From: a virus | Virus record (IMG/VR): IMGVR_UViG_3300028895_000635 | Span: 1-64,000 of that record | Direction: 5' to 3' (one strand) | Length of the DNA: 64,000 nt | Shown: piece by piece, positions 23,608-32,432 of the stretch | How positions within the stretch are numbered: the stretch's first letter is position 1 | Layout of the letters: each line of letters begins with the position of its first letter | Translations under genes and position numbers: made by a program | The notes under the pieces: generated by a model | The model's database searches: none | What the model saw: the letters and a program-made list of their open reading frames with translations, nothing else | What the model was told of the DNA's origin: nothing

Positions 23608-25059
23608 TTATGCGTATGACGACAAGCGGCCGGCCTGGTCGAGCTGGTCTCGTAGGCCGCTGTGCAGGATATCCGCGCTCTGGTCGCTCATGGCGGTGTT
23701 GAACGCGTTGGGGTCATGCCCGGTCTCGAACTGGTCGCGCCGGGCCAGGTAGTTCTGCTGCGGCAAGCTGACGTCAGCACCGCCACGCAAGCCAGCACGC
23801 GCCTTGGAAGCGATCATGTCGCCCCGGCGCTCTAGGCCGCTGTAGTAATCCATCATCTTCTGGGCGTTGGCCTTCTGGCCCTCGCCGATCACGCTGCCAC
23901 GGCTGGACAGTCCACCAACGTCGCCCTGTCGGAGCGAATCGTAGTATTCCATCTGTTCGCGGAATCGGCTGTCGGCCCACGGTGACTTCTGTTCCGGTAC
24001 CGCACCACCGCCACCGGTGGCCTCGAAGCGCGCTGTGGCGTCAGGGAGATCCATGCTATCGGGCGGAGGGCTTTCCATCGTGCCCGACGCCATCGCATCA
24101 CCAGGCGTACCAGGCTCAGCAGGCGCGTTCATGCCATCCATCCTGGCAATCTCAGCCTCGAAGCCTGGGCCACGAGGATTGGGCGGCTCGTTCATGCCAT
24201 CCATCCTGGCGATCTCTGCCTCGAAGCCTGGGCCACGAGGGTTCGGTCCAGGCCCGCTCTCTGGCATGCGCGCGTTCATGTCGGCCACGGCCGCCTCAAA
24301 ACCAGGGCCACGAGGGTTGCCAGGCTCAGGCGGCGCATTCATGCCGTCCATACGTGCAATCTCTGCTTCGAAGCCTGGACCACGTGGATTGGGCACAGGA
24401 CCACTCTCAGGCATCCTGGCGTTCATGTCGGCCACAGCAGCATCGAAACCAGGGCCACGAGGGCTGTCCGGCTGTTGCCAGTTGATCTCCGGAAGCGGAG
24501 GCCCAGGGTACTTGTCCTTGGCGAGGTCAGGCGCACCAGGCTTAGGCGCATTGCCTGTAGGCTCACCGACAGTATCCCAGTTGACGTCCGGGAGCGGACC
24601 GCCAGGCGGCTGGTCGTAGGCTGCATCAACAGGCCCGCCCATGGCCGGGCTGATCGGCTGCTGCGGTGCTTGCGGAGTTGCAGGCTGCTGTGCTGCTACA
24701 GGCTTAGGCGCAGGACGCCGGCCGCTCGAATAGAACGAGTAATCGGCTGTTCTGTTGGGGTTGGCCGGGCCGCTGAGTGTTGCGCCCGGTGCGCCACCAG
24801 CGCCGACACCGCTGGCAGCAAGCGCCTTGGGTATGTCCTGAAAGCCCTTGTTGGCCATCATGGGCAGCTTAGCGGGCGGACGGGTAGGCGGCTTCAGCCC
24901 ACCGACGCCACCTGCCATTGGCTTGGGGCCTACTGGATTGAGCGCCTTGAGACCGGCGCCTCCGACGCCACCAGCGCCACCAAGAGTCTTAGGTGGCTCA
25001 ATAGGGGCAGCTTCCTTGAACAGGCCCACGCCGGCCTGCAGAAGTTCTTGAGAGTTCAT
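23608..25059 (-). CDS. repeat-rich virion-type protein
   Basis: 483 residues. The N-terminal 130 residues are Gly/Pro-rich, then two PxNW segments, then five tandem RGPGF repeats (residues 201-316), then a helical C-terminal domain with polar residues. The N-terminal MNSQELLQAGVGLF resembles the start of the 873-residue neighbour. The low-complexity, collagen-like composition suggests a flexible fibre or linker in the particle. No known domain. Confidence 0.6.
   Translation of the reverse strand: MNSQELLQAGVGLFKEAAPIEPPKTLGGAGGVGGAGLKALNPVGPKPMAGGVGGLKPPTRPPAKLPMMANKGFQDIPKALAASGVGAGGAPGATLSGPANPNRTADYSFYSSGRRPAPKPVAAQQPATPQAPQQPISPAMGGPVDAAYDQPPGGPLPDVNWDTVGEPTGNAPKPGAPDLAKDKYPGPPLPEINWQQPDSPRGPGFDAAVADMNARMPESGPVPNPRGPGFEAEIARMDGMNAPPEPGNPRGPGFEAAVADMNARMPESGPGPNPRGPGFEAEIARMDGMNEPPNPRGPGFEAEIARMDGMNAPAEPGTPGDAMASGTMESPPPDSMDLPDATARFEATGGGGAVPEQKSPWADSRFREQMEYYDSLRQGDVGGLSSRGSVIGEGQKANAQKMMDYYSGLERRGDMIASKARAGLRGGADVSLPQQNYLARRDQFETGHDPNAFNTAMSDQSADILHSGLRDQLDQAGRLSSYA
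24111..24459 (-). repeat. five tandem RGPGF protein repeats
   Basis: Two alternating unit types: one continues AAVADMNARMPESG (25 residues), the other EAEIARMDGMN (24 or 21 residues). The order is A, B, A, B, B, with near-identical codons in copies of the same type, so the array grew by recent unequal duplication of an A-B pair. Confidence 0.75.
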
Positions 25060-25104
25060 TGTCCGCTCCTTGGACTTGTGTTCCGCTCCTCTAATTTACC
25101 AGCT

Positions 25105-25743
25105 TTACCCCTCTGGGACATAGAGACCTTCGAACAACTTCCAGTCGATCTGGTCGGTGATCTGGCGGATGTGTTCGGGCTTCAGTAGCTCCAAATACTG
25201 CTTTTCCGTGTAGTATTGGCGCTTGAACTTGTACTGAGGCATCCCTCCAGGGGTACTGCCTGGCCGTACAATCGTCTCCGGCAGCGCGTCCCAGCGCTTC
25301 TTCGGCGGGCCCAGCAGCTCGGTCATCGGCGCGTAGAGCGCGTCCAGCGACTCCAGCACGTCCTCGTACCGAACGATGGCCTTGTCGTACTTCGTCTTGA
25401 ACCAGGCCCGGTAGAAGTTGTTGTACTGCCCGATGCGGTAGCCCAACTTCGCTGGCCCGTACGAAAACGGAATCTTGGTGTCGGGGATCTTGGTGCCCTG
25501 ATGGCCTGCCTGCACTGCCCATGCATGCCAACTGACGATCCACGCATAGGGATCCTTCAAATTGATCAGCAGAACAGTATTGAGCGGCCAATCTCTCGAG
25601 TCCTGTACTGTGCGGTGCTTGGTAGTACGCCCGCGCTTACCGCGGCGACCGACCAGGTGATTGTATCCCCAACCATCTTCCACCATCTTGCCACACATGG
25701 TCGTGCCAGAGCGTGGCAATCCTCGCTGTTGTACCTTACGCAT
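25105..25743 (-). CDS. sulfotransferase-like protein within the virion gene cluster
   Basis: 212 residues. VQQRGLPRSGTTMC is the PAPS 5'-loop (RSGTT) and VLLINLKDPYAWIVSW stands at the 3'-phosphate position, with KDP in place of RDP. Two later blocks (IVRYEDVL and a C-terminal EIxR-like helix) also match the family. It lies between two structural genes rather than in the sugar island, so it may sulfate a virion component or its glycan. The start has a weak ribosome-binding site; the neighbour upstream stops nine bases away. Confidence 0.65.
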   Translation of the reverse strand: MRKVQQRGLPRSGTTMCGKMVEDGWGYNHLVGRRGKRGRTTKHRTVQDSRDWPLNTVLLINLKDPYAWIVSWHAWAVQAGHQGTKIPDTKIPFSYGPAKLGYRIGQYNNFYRAWFKTKYDKAIVRYEDVLESLDALYAPMTELLGPPKKRWDALPETIVRPGSTPGGMPQYKFKRQYYTEKQYLELLKPEHIRQITDQIDWKLFEGLYVPEG

Positions 25744-25751
25744 ATCGGTCC

Positions 25752-26438
25752 TTACGTCTTGGAGAACTTGTTCAGTGTGCTGTCTATCAACGTGGACGGT
25801 AACGGCTTGCCGAGCGCTTGCTCAGTGGCAGCGAATTGGTCCGGTCGTGACATCATGTTCCACGTGGTGCTGCCTGCAGCCTCTCCAGCGCGCTGACCGA
25901 AGTTCTTAGCCCAGTCAGGCGACCAGTCTGGCAGGTAGCTCTGCGCCTTGTTGGCACCTACGCTAGGCGCTGCAAGACCAGCGAAGTACCGCGGAAGCTC
26001 CTGCGCTGCCACGCCTAGTCCGCCGCCTAGTGCACCACCACCGAGCATGCCCTTGGATATGCCGCTGAGCATATTCGACATGTAACCGGCCTTGGGCGCA
26101 ACCTGATCGTAGTCAACGCCCATTGACTGCAGCATCTGGATCTCTTCGGGATCCAGCTCGCCCGCTTCCTCGACGTTGACCATCTTCATGACGATCTGCG
26201 GGTCGATACCGGCTGACAAGAGCTGCTGCGCCATGTCCTGATCGATCGGTTCGCGGTAGCCGCCGCTGATGTTGCTCAGACCGCCAGCAAGGCCACCAGC
26301 AAGGCCACCAAGGCCAGCGCCCACGATACCGCTCTTGAGCGTCGGATCCCAGCCAGACATAGCTTCCTGGGCCTTGGAGGCCAGGTTGGCCATCCAAGGC
26401 GCTACGGCGACTTTCTCTAGGGTTGCGTACTTGTTCAT
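25752..26438 (-). CDS. glycine-zipper protein, probable virion protein
   Basis: 228 residues. A short helix with VAPWMANLASKA is followed by a glycine zipper (GAGLGGLAGGLAGGL, about 38-52), an acidic linker, a second Gly-rich hydrophobic segment near 130-150, and a polar helical tail. The APWM motif also appears near the start of the protein at 32433-33620. Third glycine-zipper protein in this cluster; probably acts together with the two downstream ones at the host membrane. Confidence 0.58.
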   Translation of the reverse strand: MNKYATLEKVAVAPWMANLASKAQEAMSGWDPTLKSGIVGAGLGGLAGGLAGGLSNISGGYREPIDQDMAQQLLSAGIDPQIVMKMVNVEEAGELDPEEIQMLQSMGVDYDQVAPKAGYMSNMLSGISKGMLGGGALGGGLGVAAQELPRYFAGLAAPSVGANKAQSYLPDWSPDWAKNFGQRAGEAAGSTTWNMMSRPDQFAATEQALGKPLPSTLIDSTLNKFSKT

Positions 26439-26448
26439 TGTCTTGTCC

Positions 26449-27613
26449 TTATAGCCACGGCACAGGATCGCCGATGTCTGGGAACTCCGACAGGTCTACG
26501 GGCGACAAAGAATAGCCGACCGGCAACGTTGCAGCGATCAGATCGTATTGACCATTGACTGCGCACGAGCCGCTCACCTTCTCTCCATAGTTGGCAACAG
26601 CCCAGTGCTGCGATACCCACACCAACTCGTTGTTGACGATGATGAACTGCGGATCCCCCGAATCGCCGGTATAGATCTGTTTGTCTGGCGGATAGAAAGC
26701 CGCACGCTGCGCATCGCCCGAAACGAACTCTGGATCTCGTGTACGGAAGCTTTGCCACTTGGAGGTGCCGTAGCACCCGGTTATGTCCATCACCAATGCG
26801 TCTTCGCGGTTGTTGCGACTGTTCTGGCAGAACGTCGGTATGCCGTAGGCTTTAACATCAGGGTCTTCGAAGCTGATGTAGCTCTTGCCAGTGAACTTCA
26901 CGGCGTCTTCAGGCCGCAGGAACTTGCACGGCGTGATCGTGCCCGGTAAGTCTAAGTTCAGCTCGCACACTGTTATGTCAAGCGTATGTCCGCCATCCTC
27001 CGGCGGCCTGAAGAGCGATGTCTTCGACTGAATTGTGCGCTTCTCTACGGCGTTGGCCATCGTTATGAAGTGCAACTCAGCGCCGACTGGTGGATCCCAA
27101 TGCGTTGCGGCTATCACGTGCTTGGGCGTGATCAACGTACATGCCTGTTGGCGGTTATTCGTGTTGTACGGCGAGATGCACGTCATATCGATGTCCGCTG
27201 CCCAGCAGTTGACATTGCGCACGTACGTGTCGGTCTCCTCGACACGGGTCGTGTACATTGGGAGCGCCACATCGGGATCAAGCCCCACGGATCCGATCGT
27301 CGACCATGGCCGAGGCGTGCTCAAACAACGTGATAGGCGCCTGCGACGAGGACGATGACGACTCCACGACAACAGGCTCAGGGCTGACCGTACGAGGTGT
27401 CTCCTCGCCAAGGTGCCAGGGGTCGTTCTCTGTGGAGGCTCTGTCTGGCGCAGGGTAGCCGTCAGGGATGCCAGAGGCGCGCGGCTGTGGCCGCCACACA
27501 GGGTAGACGTGGATCAGGCTGTCCTGGGGCACAACGGTAGCGTTAGGGCGCCGATACGTGGTTCGGATACCCTCCCGCTCTAGGAATCGTCGTGCGTCGC
27601 CTGTGATTGCCAT
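26449..27613 (-). CDS. trypsin-like serine protease, split by a frameshift
   Basis: Two frames, 27278-27613 and the one ending at 26449, together match the intact neighbour at 27614-28780 end to end (about 388 codons). The first frame stops after DDRIRGA; the second resumes with LDPDVALPMY. The break is one extra G in a GGGG run at 27283-27286. The second part has the His site (PKHVIAATHW), the Asp region (DITVCELNLD) and the Ser site (YTGDSGDPQF). A Ser-run linker sits in the first part. It could be a pseudogene, a programmed frameshift or a sequencing error. Confidence 0.65.
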
Positions 27614-28780
27614 TTATGCCTCCGATGCGCGCCATGCGCACATTGGGCCGACGTCTGGAAACCCGGATATGTCAATCGACCCCAATTCGTAGCCTACCGG
27701 TAACAGCGCATTGATGTCTGCTGCCATTCCGCTTAGAAACGGTCGGCCGGTGCCGCCGTCCCGCTGGGTGAGGATGCTCGTATGCATGTTTATGAGCGCC
27801 AACTCGCCGTTGACGATAGCACACGTCACGTCGCCCGAGTCGCCGGAGTTGATCTTGTTCGGATAGAACGCGTCGCGCGTTGGATCGTAGGAACGGTAAT
27901 ACCACGCTGTACGGTACTTGACCTCCGGATACAGCCCGCCAATATCCATCACTTGGCCATCTTCGCGAGCGCTGCGGCTGTTCCCTACGAACACTGGCAT
28001 ACCAACGGCTTTGTTCTCCTCGGTGATGGGCGCAAACAGATAGCCAGGTCCAGCAAACTTCACATCGGCCTCCGCCGGCAATAGCTTGGCCGGCGTGATC
28101 GTCCCTGGGAGATCAGAGCTCAACTCGCCGATACGCATATCAGCCGTCTGTGGCCCAGTGCTCGGGTCGATGTACGTCACGTCGGTCCAAGACATGAGCG
28201 TACGCTTCTCGACCACGTTGCCCATAGTGACAAAGTGGAGCACGCTCCCGATAGGAGGATACCAGCCAAGGTGCGTCACCGATATCACATGCTTGGGCGT
28301 GATTAGCGTAGCGCTCTTCATGTGGTTATCGTCGTTCCACGGAACGAGGCAGGTCATATCGACATCTGCGGCCCAGAAGCTGGTATTCCGTACGTACGTC
28401 TCGGTCGCACCATCTCGGACGGTGAACATGGGCACGGCGACATTCGGATCCAGTCCTCGGATACGGTCGTCGATCTGCGCTGTGGCATGCTCTAACAACG
28501 TAGTGGTCTGCACCGACGACGAAGATGAACTCTCCTCAGGCACCACGGGCACGACAGTGCGCGGCGTGACTGGGCCAAGATGCCAGGGGTCGTTCTGCGT
28601 GGAAGCTCTGTCGGGGTTAGGCGCGCCGTTGAGGATGCCAGAGGCACGTGGGAACGGCCGATCCACAGGATAGTCGTGGATGGCGCTGTCACCAGGCACA
28701 ACGGTCCCGATCGGTCGCCTGTACGTTGACCGCATCTTCGCGCGCTCCAAGAAGCGCCTAGCGTCCATGGTGACAGTCAT
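27614..28780 (-). CDS. trypsin-like serine protease with Ser-rich linker
   Basis: 388 residues. The N-terminal 75 residues form a proline-rich, virion-docking-like segment, then a six-Ser linker, then a chymotrypsin-fold domain: ITPKHVISVTH with the catalytic His, a MRIGELSSDLPG strand for the Asp, and NSGDSGDVTC with the catalytic Ser. No signal peptide. Position next to LamG/beta-helix and glycoside-hydrolase-like genes suggests a particle-bound protease that degrades surface proteins of the host. Tandem paralogue of the split gene downstream. Confidence 0.72.
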   Translation of the reverse strand: MTVTMDARRFLERAKMRSTYRRPIGTVVPGDSAIHDYPVDRPFPRASGILNGAPNPDRASTQNDPWHLGPVTPRTVVPVVPEESSSSSSVQTTTLLEHATAQIDDRIRGLDPNVAVPMFTVRDGATETYVRNTSFWAADVDMTCLVPWNDDNHMKSATLITPKHVISVTHLGWYPPIGSVLHFVTMGNVVEKRTLMSWTDVTYIDPSTGPQTADMRIGELSSDLPGTITPAKLLPAEADVKFAGPGYLFAPITEENKAVGMPVFVGNSRSAREDGQVMDIGGLYPEVKYRTAWYYRSYDPTRDAFYPNKINSGDSGDVTCAIVNGELALINMHTSILTQRDGGTGRPFLSGMAADINALLPVGYELGSIDISGFPDVGPMCAWRASEA

Positions 28781-28788
28781 TGGCGCCC

Positions 28789-29064
28789 CTAGATCTTAGC
28801 GACGATACCCCAGTCAGCGTCACATGCAGCACCGCTGCCCTTGATCGTGACTTTGGTGATCCCTGACCGCTTACGGCGGAAGACCAGCGTAGCACCAGGG
28901 CGCATGGTAATGAAGTCGGCAGCGTCGTGCAGACCTTCGATGTTCACCATGCCCGGGTTAGCCGAGCTGGACAGGATGTGCACCATGAACGACGTGCAGC
29001 CCTGCTTATCTGAGTAGACGACCGTGCCGCCCGTACCGTAGTTTCCAGTTCCTGCTGTGGCCAT
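28789..29064 (-). CDS. small beta-rich virion-type protein
   Basis: 91 residues from the ATG at 29064 (AGGAG eight bases upstream). Gly/Thr-rich start, then short strands (VVYSDKQG, SFMVHILSS, ATLVFRRK, KVTIKG) typical of a small beta-sandwich decoration or fibre-associated protein. Contained between the LamG protein and the protease. No family recognised. Confidence 0.55.
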   Translation of the reverse strand: MATAGTGNYGTGGTVVYSDKQGCTSFMVHILSSSANPGMVNIEGLHDAADFITMRPGATLVFRRKRSGITKVTIKGSGAACDADWGIVAKI

Positions 29065-29075
29065 TCGTTGGCTCC

Positions 29076-30758
29076 TTACAGTGAAAGTCCTAGTCCGCTC
29101 GCTTCGCCCCACTCCGGGAGATCCTCTGCGCTGCCGTCAGCGGGCACGAGCGTTTCGTAGCATCCCATGCAGTACCCTGCGCCTCTGGGCCGTGACCGCT
29201 CCAGGATGTCGTGCCGTATGTACTCATTGAAGTATCCGACCGGGGTGCTGTAGATGTTGTTGCCTACGTCCTGGCCCACAGACCCGTCGAACAGCGTGAA
29301 GTCGCCGCCCGGTGCATCAGTGAAGATGTTGGCCGGCGTTGCCTCTGAGAGGTTCCCCGAGCCACCCAGCACGCTTTGCGCTGTCCCGTCTCCGTCGTCC
29401 ATGTTGTAACCGGCCGTGATCGATGCTGGCGGGCTGCCACTGAAGCTGTAGCAATTGCTACCTATCGCTGAGCTGATATTGTTCTGGGCGTAGAGTACGG
29501 GGATGTCGCTGAAGATCTGCCAGTCGAGGAAGGCCCCAGTGACGTCGTATGCCGTGTTGTTGTAGAACCAGAGACTGACATACGCACCCGACACGCAGTG
29601 GAACACATCAATTCCGATGTCGTAAAACAGGCAGTTGGCGAACGAGATGAAATGTGGCGAAGAGCCCGCGATCAAGTTCAGCCCGTTAGACAAGCCATGG
29701 AACGTGCAGCGATCGAACGCCCAGAACGTGTACGAGTTGCCAGGTGATACACCGTTCGACATGTCCTTGAACTCGATGCCGGTGACGCGGAGGAACTCTC
29801 CATTGCCTTGGCCGTTGACACCGCCGTTATTCACTTGCGTGGCAATGTACGGTGACTCGCCATCTGCCGGCTCAATAAAGGCATTCTGCGACGCCCAAGG
29901 CGCCCCGAACTCCACACCACCAAGGTCGCCACCGCCGTAGCAAATGGCGTACTCGTCGTCTCCACTACCACCGCGCGCAGCTGACCAGGCAGCCAACGTC
30001 GTGTAGTCGCCCACGGTGACGAGGTTCGTAGGCACGTCGTCAGCCAAGGCCATGCCGCTCTGCGAGACGGTCAGCGTGCCAGGAAGCTCATCGTCGTACC
30101 CTACACCGGTGAAGTACCAGGCCAACGAGAGCGTTGCCACCTCGTCCGGAGGCACCGGACTGCCTGCATAGGCGCCGGTGCCGGACAGCTGTGCCCGCTC
30201 ATCTGCGGTGAACACACGGCCCGTGATCTTACACCAGTGGGACATCTTGTTGCCACTGTTGATGTAGTTTGTGTCGCCCTCCTCCCTCCGTCCGAAGTTC
30301 ACGTAGTCAGTGCAGTAGACAGAGACCGGCGCCTGCATGTACGTCTCGTACCACTGCTCCACGCCATCAACGTAGATCCTCGCACGGTAATCGCCGGACA
30401 AGTACTCCACAGTAATGTGCCGCCATCCAGGATTACCGTTGAACGGGGCGGTACCGGTTAGAGTCGTACCGCCACCGAACCCTCCAGTGTCTATATCGAC
30501 TCTTACATTCCCTGCCTGGATGAACACGCTGTCTTCCGGTATCGTGATGGCGAACAGCATCCCGGAACCGCCATCGTTCCACTCCAGCAGCGTTTGGAAA
30601 CCACTGCCGGCGTTGCTGTCCATGAACACCCATCCCGCTATCGCCCAACCATCCTGCGGCAGGTCGAACACCGAGTTCTGGTTCACGCGGACGTACGACG
30701 ATCCACTGAACTCCCAGCTCCGGGCTGCAGGCGTGATTGTCTTGGTTGTGGTTCCCAT
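29076..30758 (-). CDS. LamG-like lectin plus beta-helix virion protein
   Basis: 560 residues. Residues about 13-175 match a concanavalin A/LamG sandwich: SWEFSGSSYVRV, GWAIAGWVFM, WRHITVEYLSGDYRARIYVDG. Residues about 250-510 show short repeated strands with Asn/Gly turns (for example FINCLFYD, WFYNNTAYD, LYAQNNISS) of a right-handed beta-helix. This combination is typical of tail fibres or spikes that bind and sometimes cut polysaccharide. A strong candidate for the host-recognition protein. Confidence 0.72.
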   Translation of the reverse strand: MGTTTKTITPAARSWEFSGSSYVRVNQNSVFDLPQDGWAIAGWVFMDSNAGSGFQTLLEWNDGGSGMLFAITIPEDSVFIQAGNVRVDIDTGGFGGGTTLTGTAPFNGNPGWRHITVEYLSGDYRARIYVDGVEQWYETYMQAPVSVYCTDYVNFGRREEGDTNYINSGNKMSHWCKITGRVFTADERAQLSGTGAYAGSPVPPDEVATLSLAWYFTGVGYDDELPGTLTVSQSGMALADDVPTNLVTVGDYTTLAAWSAARGGSGDDEYAICYGGGDLGGVEFGAPWASQNAFIEPADGESPYIATQVNNGGVNGQGNGEFLRVTGIEFKDMSNGVSPGNSYTFWAFDRCTFHGLSNGLNLIAGSSPHFISFANCLFYDIGIDVFHCVSGAYVSLWFYNNTAYDVTGAFLDWQIFSDIPVLYAQNNISSAIGSNCYSFSGSPPASITAGYNMDDGDGTAQSVLGGSGNLSEATPANIFTDAPGGDFTLFDGSVGQDVGNNIYSTPVGYFNEYIRHDILERSRPRGAGYCMGCYETLVPADGSAEDLPEWGEASGLGLSL

Positions 30759-30765
30759 GATACGG

Positions 30766-31242
30766 CTATCCCTGCGGTGCTAGTGGTTCGACATCTCCGC
30801 CTATGTCTACAGCAGTCACCTTCACCTCACTAGGCCGACGTGTCGGCCGTGTCACCCCTGTGGTGATCTTCGGCACGTACTCGTTCTCGTCGAGGATCTT
30901 CCGGCGAGTATCGGCGTCCAGGCCGGTCAGGTCGCAATACTTCGAGCACGCGTTTTCGTAGACCTTATGGCCGTCGACCTCGCCCACTTCCTCAAGCACA
31001 GGCAGGTCCATTGTTGGCGCCTGGGCGAACGGCTTACGCTGCTCCGTCTTTGTGTACGGATGCACGACCACGGGGTCAGGCGCCTTCGAGCCGTTCAACT
31101 GCGCCTCGATAGCCCTGTCCTCGGTAGTCATGGGCTTCCAGTCGACGATCTGCAGTAGCCGCTTCTCCTCGCGGCCCCATCTCGCACCGTCCTTCTTGAT
31201 GCAGATGACCTCACCGGTCTTTGGGTTGACTAGCGCTTCCAT
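30766..31242 (-). CDS. hypothetical protein in the fibre gene cluster
   Basis: 158 residues. The first 20 residues form a beta hairpin (NPKTGEVICIKKDG). The rest is polar with scattered Lys and Pro, one pair of Cys (ACSKYC), and a TRRP/RPSEV basic tail region. No membrane segment. It ends seven bases before the LamG gene and begins three bases after the glycoside-hydrolase-like gene, so it is co-expressed with them; possibly a fibre connector or assembly protein. Confidence 0.5.
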   Translation of the reverse strand: MEALVNPKTGEVICIKKDGARWGREEKRLLQIVDWKPMTTEDRAIEAQLNGSKAPDPVVVHPYTKTEQRKPFAQAPTMDLPVLEEVGEVDGHKVYENACSKYCDLTGLDADTRRKILDENEYVPKITTGVTRPTRRPSEVKVTAVDIGGDVEPLAPQG

Positions 31243-31245
31243 GCG

Positions 31246-32043
31246 TTACTCCCTGATAAGGTCAAGCGTTGTCTTCCACCACTCCCAACGTGGATTCCAC
31301 TCACGGTAGCGCCCGCCGTCCCACCAGAGGAACACGCCGTCCGTGTGCTTAAAGGCGTAGGACAGCAACGTGCGCCAGGCAATGCCCGACATCGGCTCCG
31401 GCCGTCCCTTGTCCAGCCACCATGGCCAGATAATCGGCATGATCGGCGTGGTGGGCGCCACGAAGCGCAGGGCCTGGAAATGACGCTCCATCCACAACAA
31501 CGACTGCTCCAAGCCGACTGGCCGGCCAGGCTGATGCACGCCATCTCGGTAACCGTGGTCGAAGTAGCATTGCGGGGAAATGTAGTCCTGCAGCTCAAGC
31601 ATCGGCTTGAGTGGGCGCACCACGTTATCGAACCAGTGGTCAGGATCGTTCAATACTGGTCCGGCCCAGCACGCTGGCTCCTTGTAGTATCCGTACATCA
31701 GGTCGGGCCTGATCCGCCTGCACCAGTTGAGCAAGCGGATGCGCTTCTGCATGGCATCCGGCCGAAACTCCATGCCGCCCGTTGGCACCGGCACGGCAGT
31801 CCGCCAGGACCCTCCGTTGTTACCAGACTCGATATTCAGGTACATCAAACGACCGGCGGGCTGCTGCATCAGCCGCGCCTCCATACGCTCCTCATCGATC
31901 CACCCCGAAGCATCGATCTCGCCATCGACCTTCGGGAAGATGATCCCATGTCCCATGAAGTGGACATTCTCACTAATACCAAACAGCGCCGGGTCGGGCT
32001 GATTGTTGAACCGTAGGTTCGGAAACGCGTAGAGGGGCGGCAT
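31246..32043 (-). CDS. TIM-barrel glycoside-hydrolase-like protein
   Basis: 265 residues. Alternating strands with acidic ends as in TIM-barrel sugar hydrolases: RLMYLNIESGN (possible catalytic Glu), LMYGYYKEPAC, LQDYISPQCYFDHGY (acidic/aromatic), IMPIIWPWWLD, and a C-terminal DGVFLWWDGGRY. High Trp and Tyr content fits carbohydrate binding. It sits beside the LamG/beta-helix protein, so depolymerase or cell-wall-cleaving activity is likely. The exact family is not recognised. Confidence 0.5.
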   Translation of the reverse strand: MPPLYAFPNLRFNNQPDPALFGISENVHFMGHGIIFPKVDGEIDASGWIDEERMEARLMQQPAGRLMYLNIESGNNGGSWRTAVPVPTGGMEFRPDAMQKRIRLLNWCRRIRPDLMYGYYKEPACWAGPVLNDPDHWFDNVVRPLKPMLELQDYISPQCYFDHGYRDGVHQPGRPVGLEQSLLWMERHFQALRFVAPTTPIMPIIWPWWLDKGRPEPMSGIAWRTLLSYAFKHTDGVFLWWDGGRYREWNPRWEWWKTTLDLIRE

Positions 32044-32052
32044 TCTTGTCTC

Positions 32053-32418
32053 CTACCAGCGGAAGTGGAATTGGTATCCGTACGGGCGGTACTGTTGGCC
32101 GTAGGGCTGTGTGTTGTAGTGAGGGCCAAAGTACAGCTGCAGGCTCTGCGATCGGTAGTTATGTGGGCAGCGCTGCTGTGGCGCGTACTGTGGGCGCGCT
32201 CTGGGCGGCCGTTGGTACGTGGGCCGCGGCCGGTACTGGCGGTACTGCCGCTGGTACTGCTGTCCGTACATCGGGCGCTGGCCGATCTGCACCTGCACGC
32301 CTACCTGCGGGCCCATGCCACGCTTCTGGGGATGGTTGTCGGCCATACGCCACGACTGTGCGCTACACATGGCAGTCACGGCGAAGAACAGTGCGATAGT
32401 GAGTAGAACGCGTTTCAT
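32053..32418 (-). CDS. secreted Gln/Tyr/Arg-rich small protein
   Basis: About 121 residues from the ATG at 32418 (GAGGAG upstream). A Sec signal peptide (MKRVLLTIALFFAVTAMCSA, cleavage after about residue 20) is followed by a low-complexity region rich in Gln, Tyr, Arg and Pro (repeats of the type YGQQYQRQYRQYR). The mature part is basic and probably disordered, and might coat surface polymer or DNA. No family. Confidence 0.6.
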   Translation of the reverse strand: MKRVLLTIALFFAVTAMCSAQSWRMADNHPQKRGMGPQVGVQVQIGQRPMYGQQYQRQYRQYRPRPTYQRPPRARPQYAPQQRCPHNYRSQSLQLYFGPHYNTQPYGQQYRPYGYQFHFRW

Positions 32419-32432
32419 CAGTCTCTCCTCGG

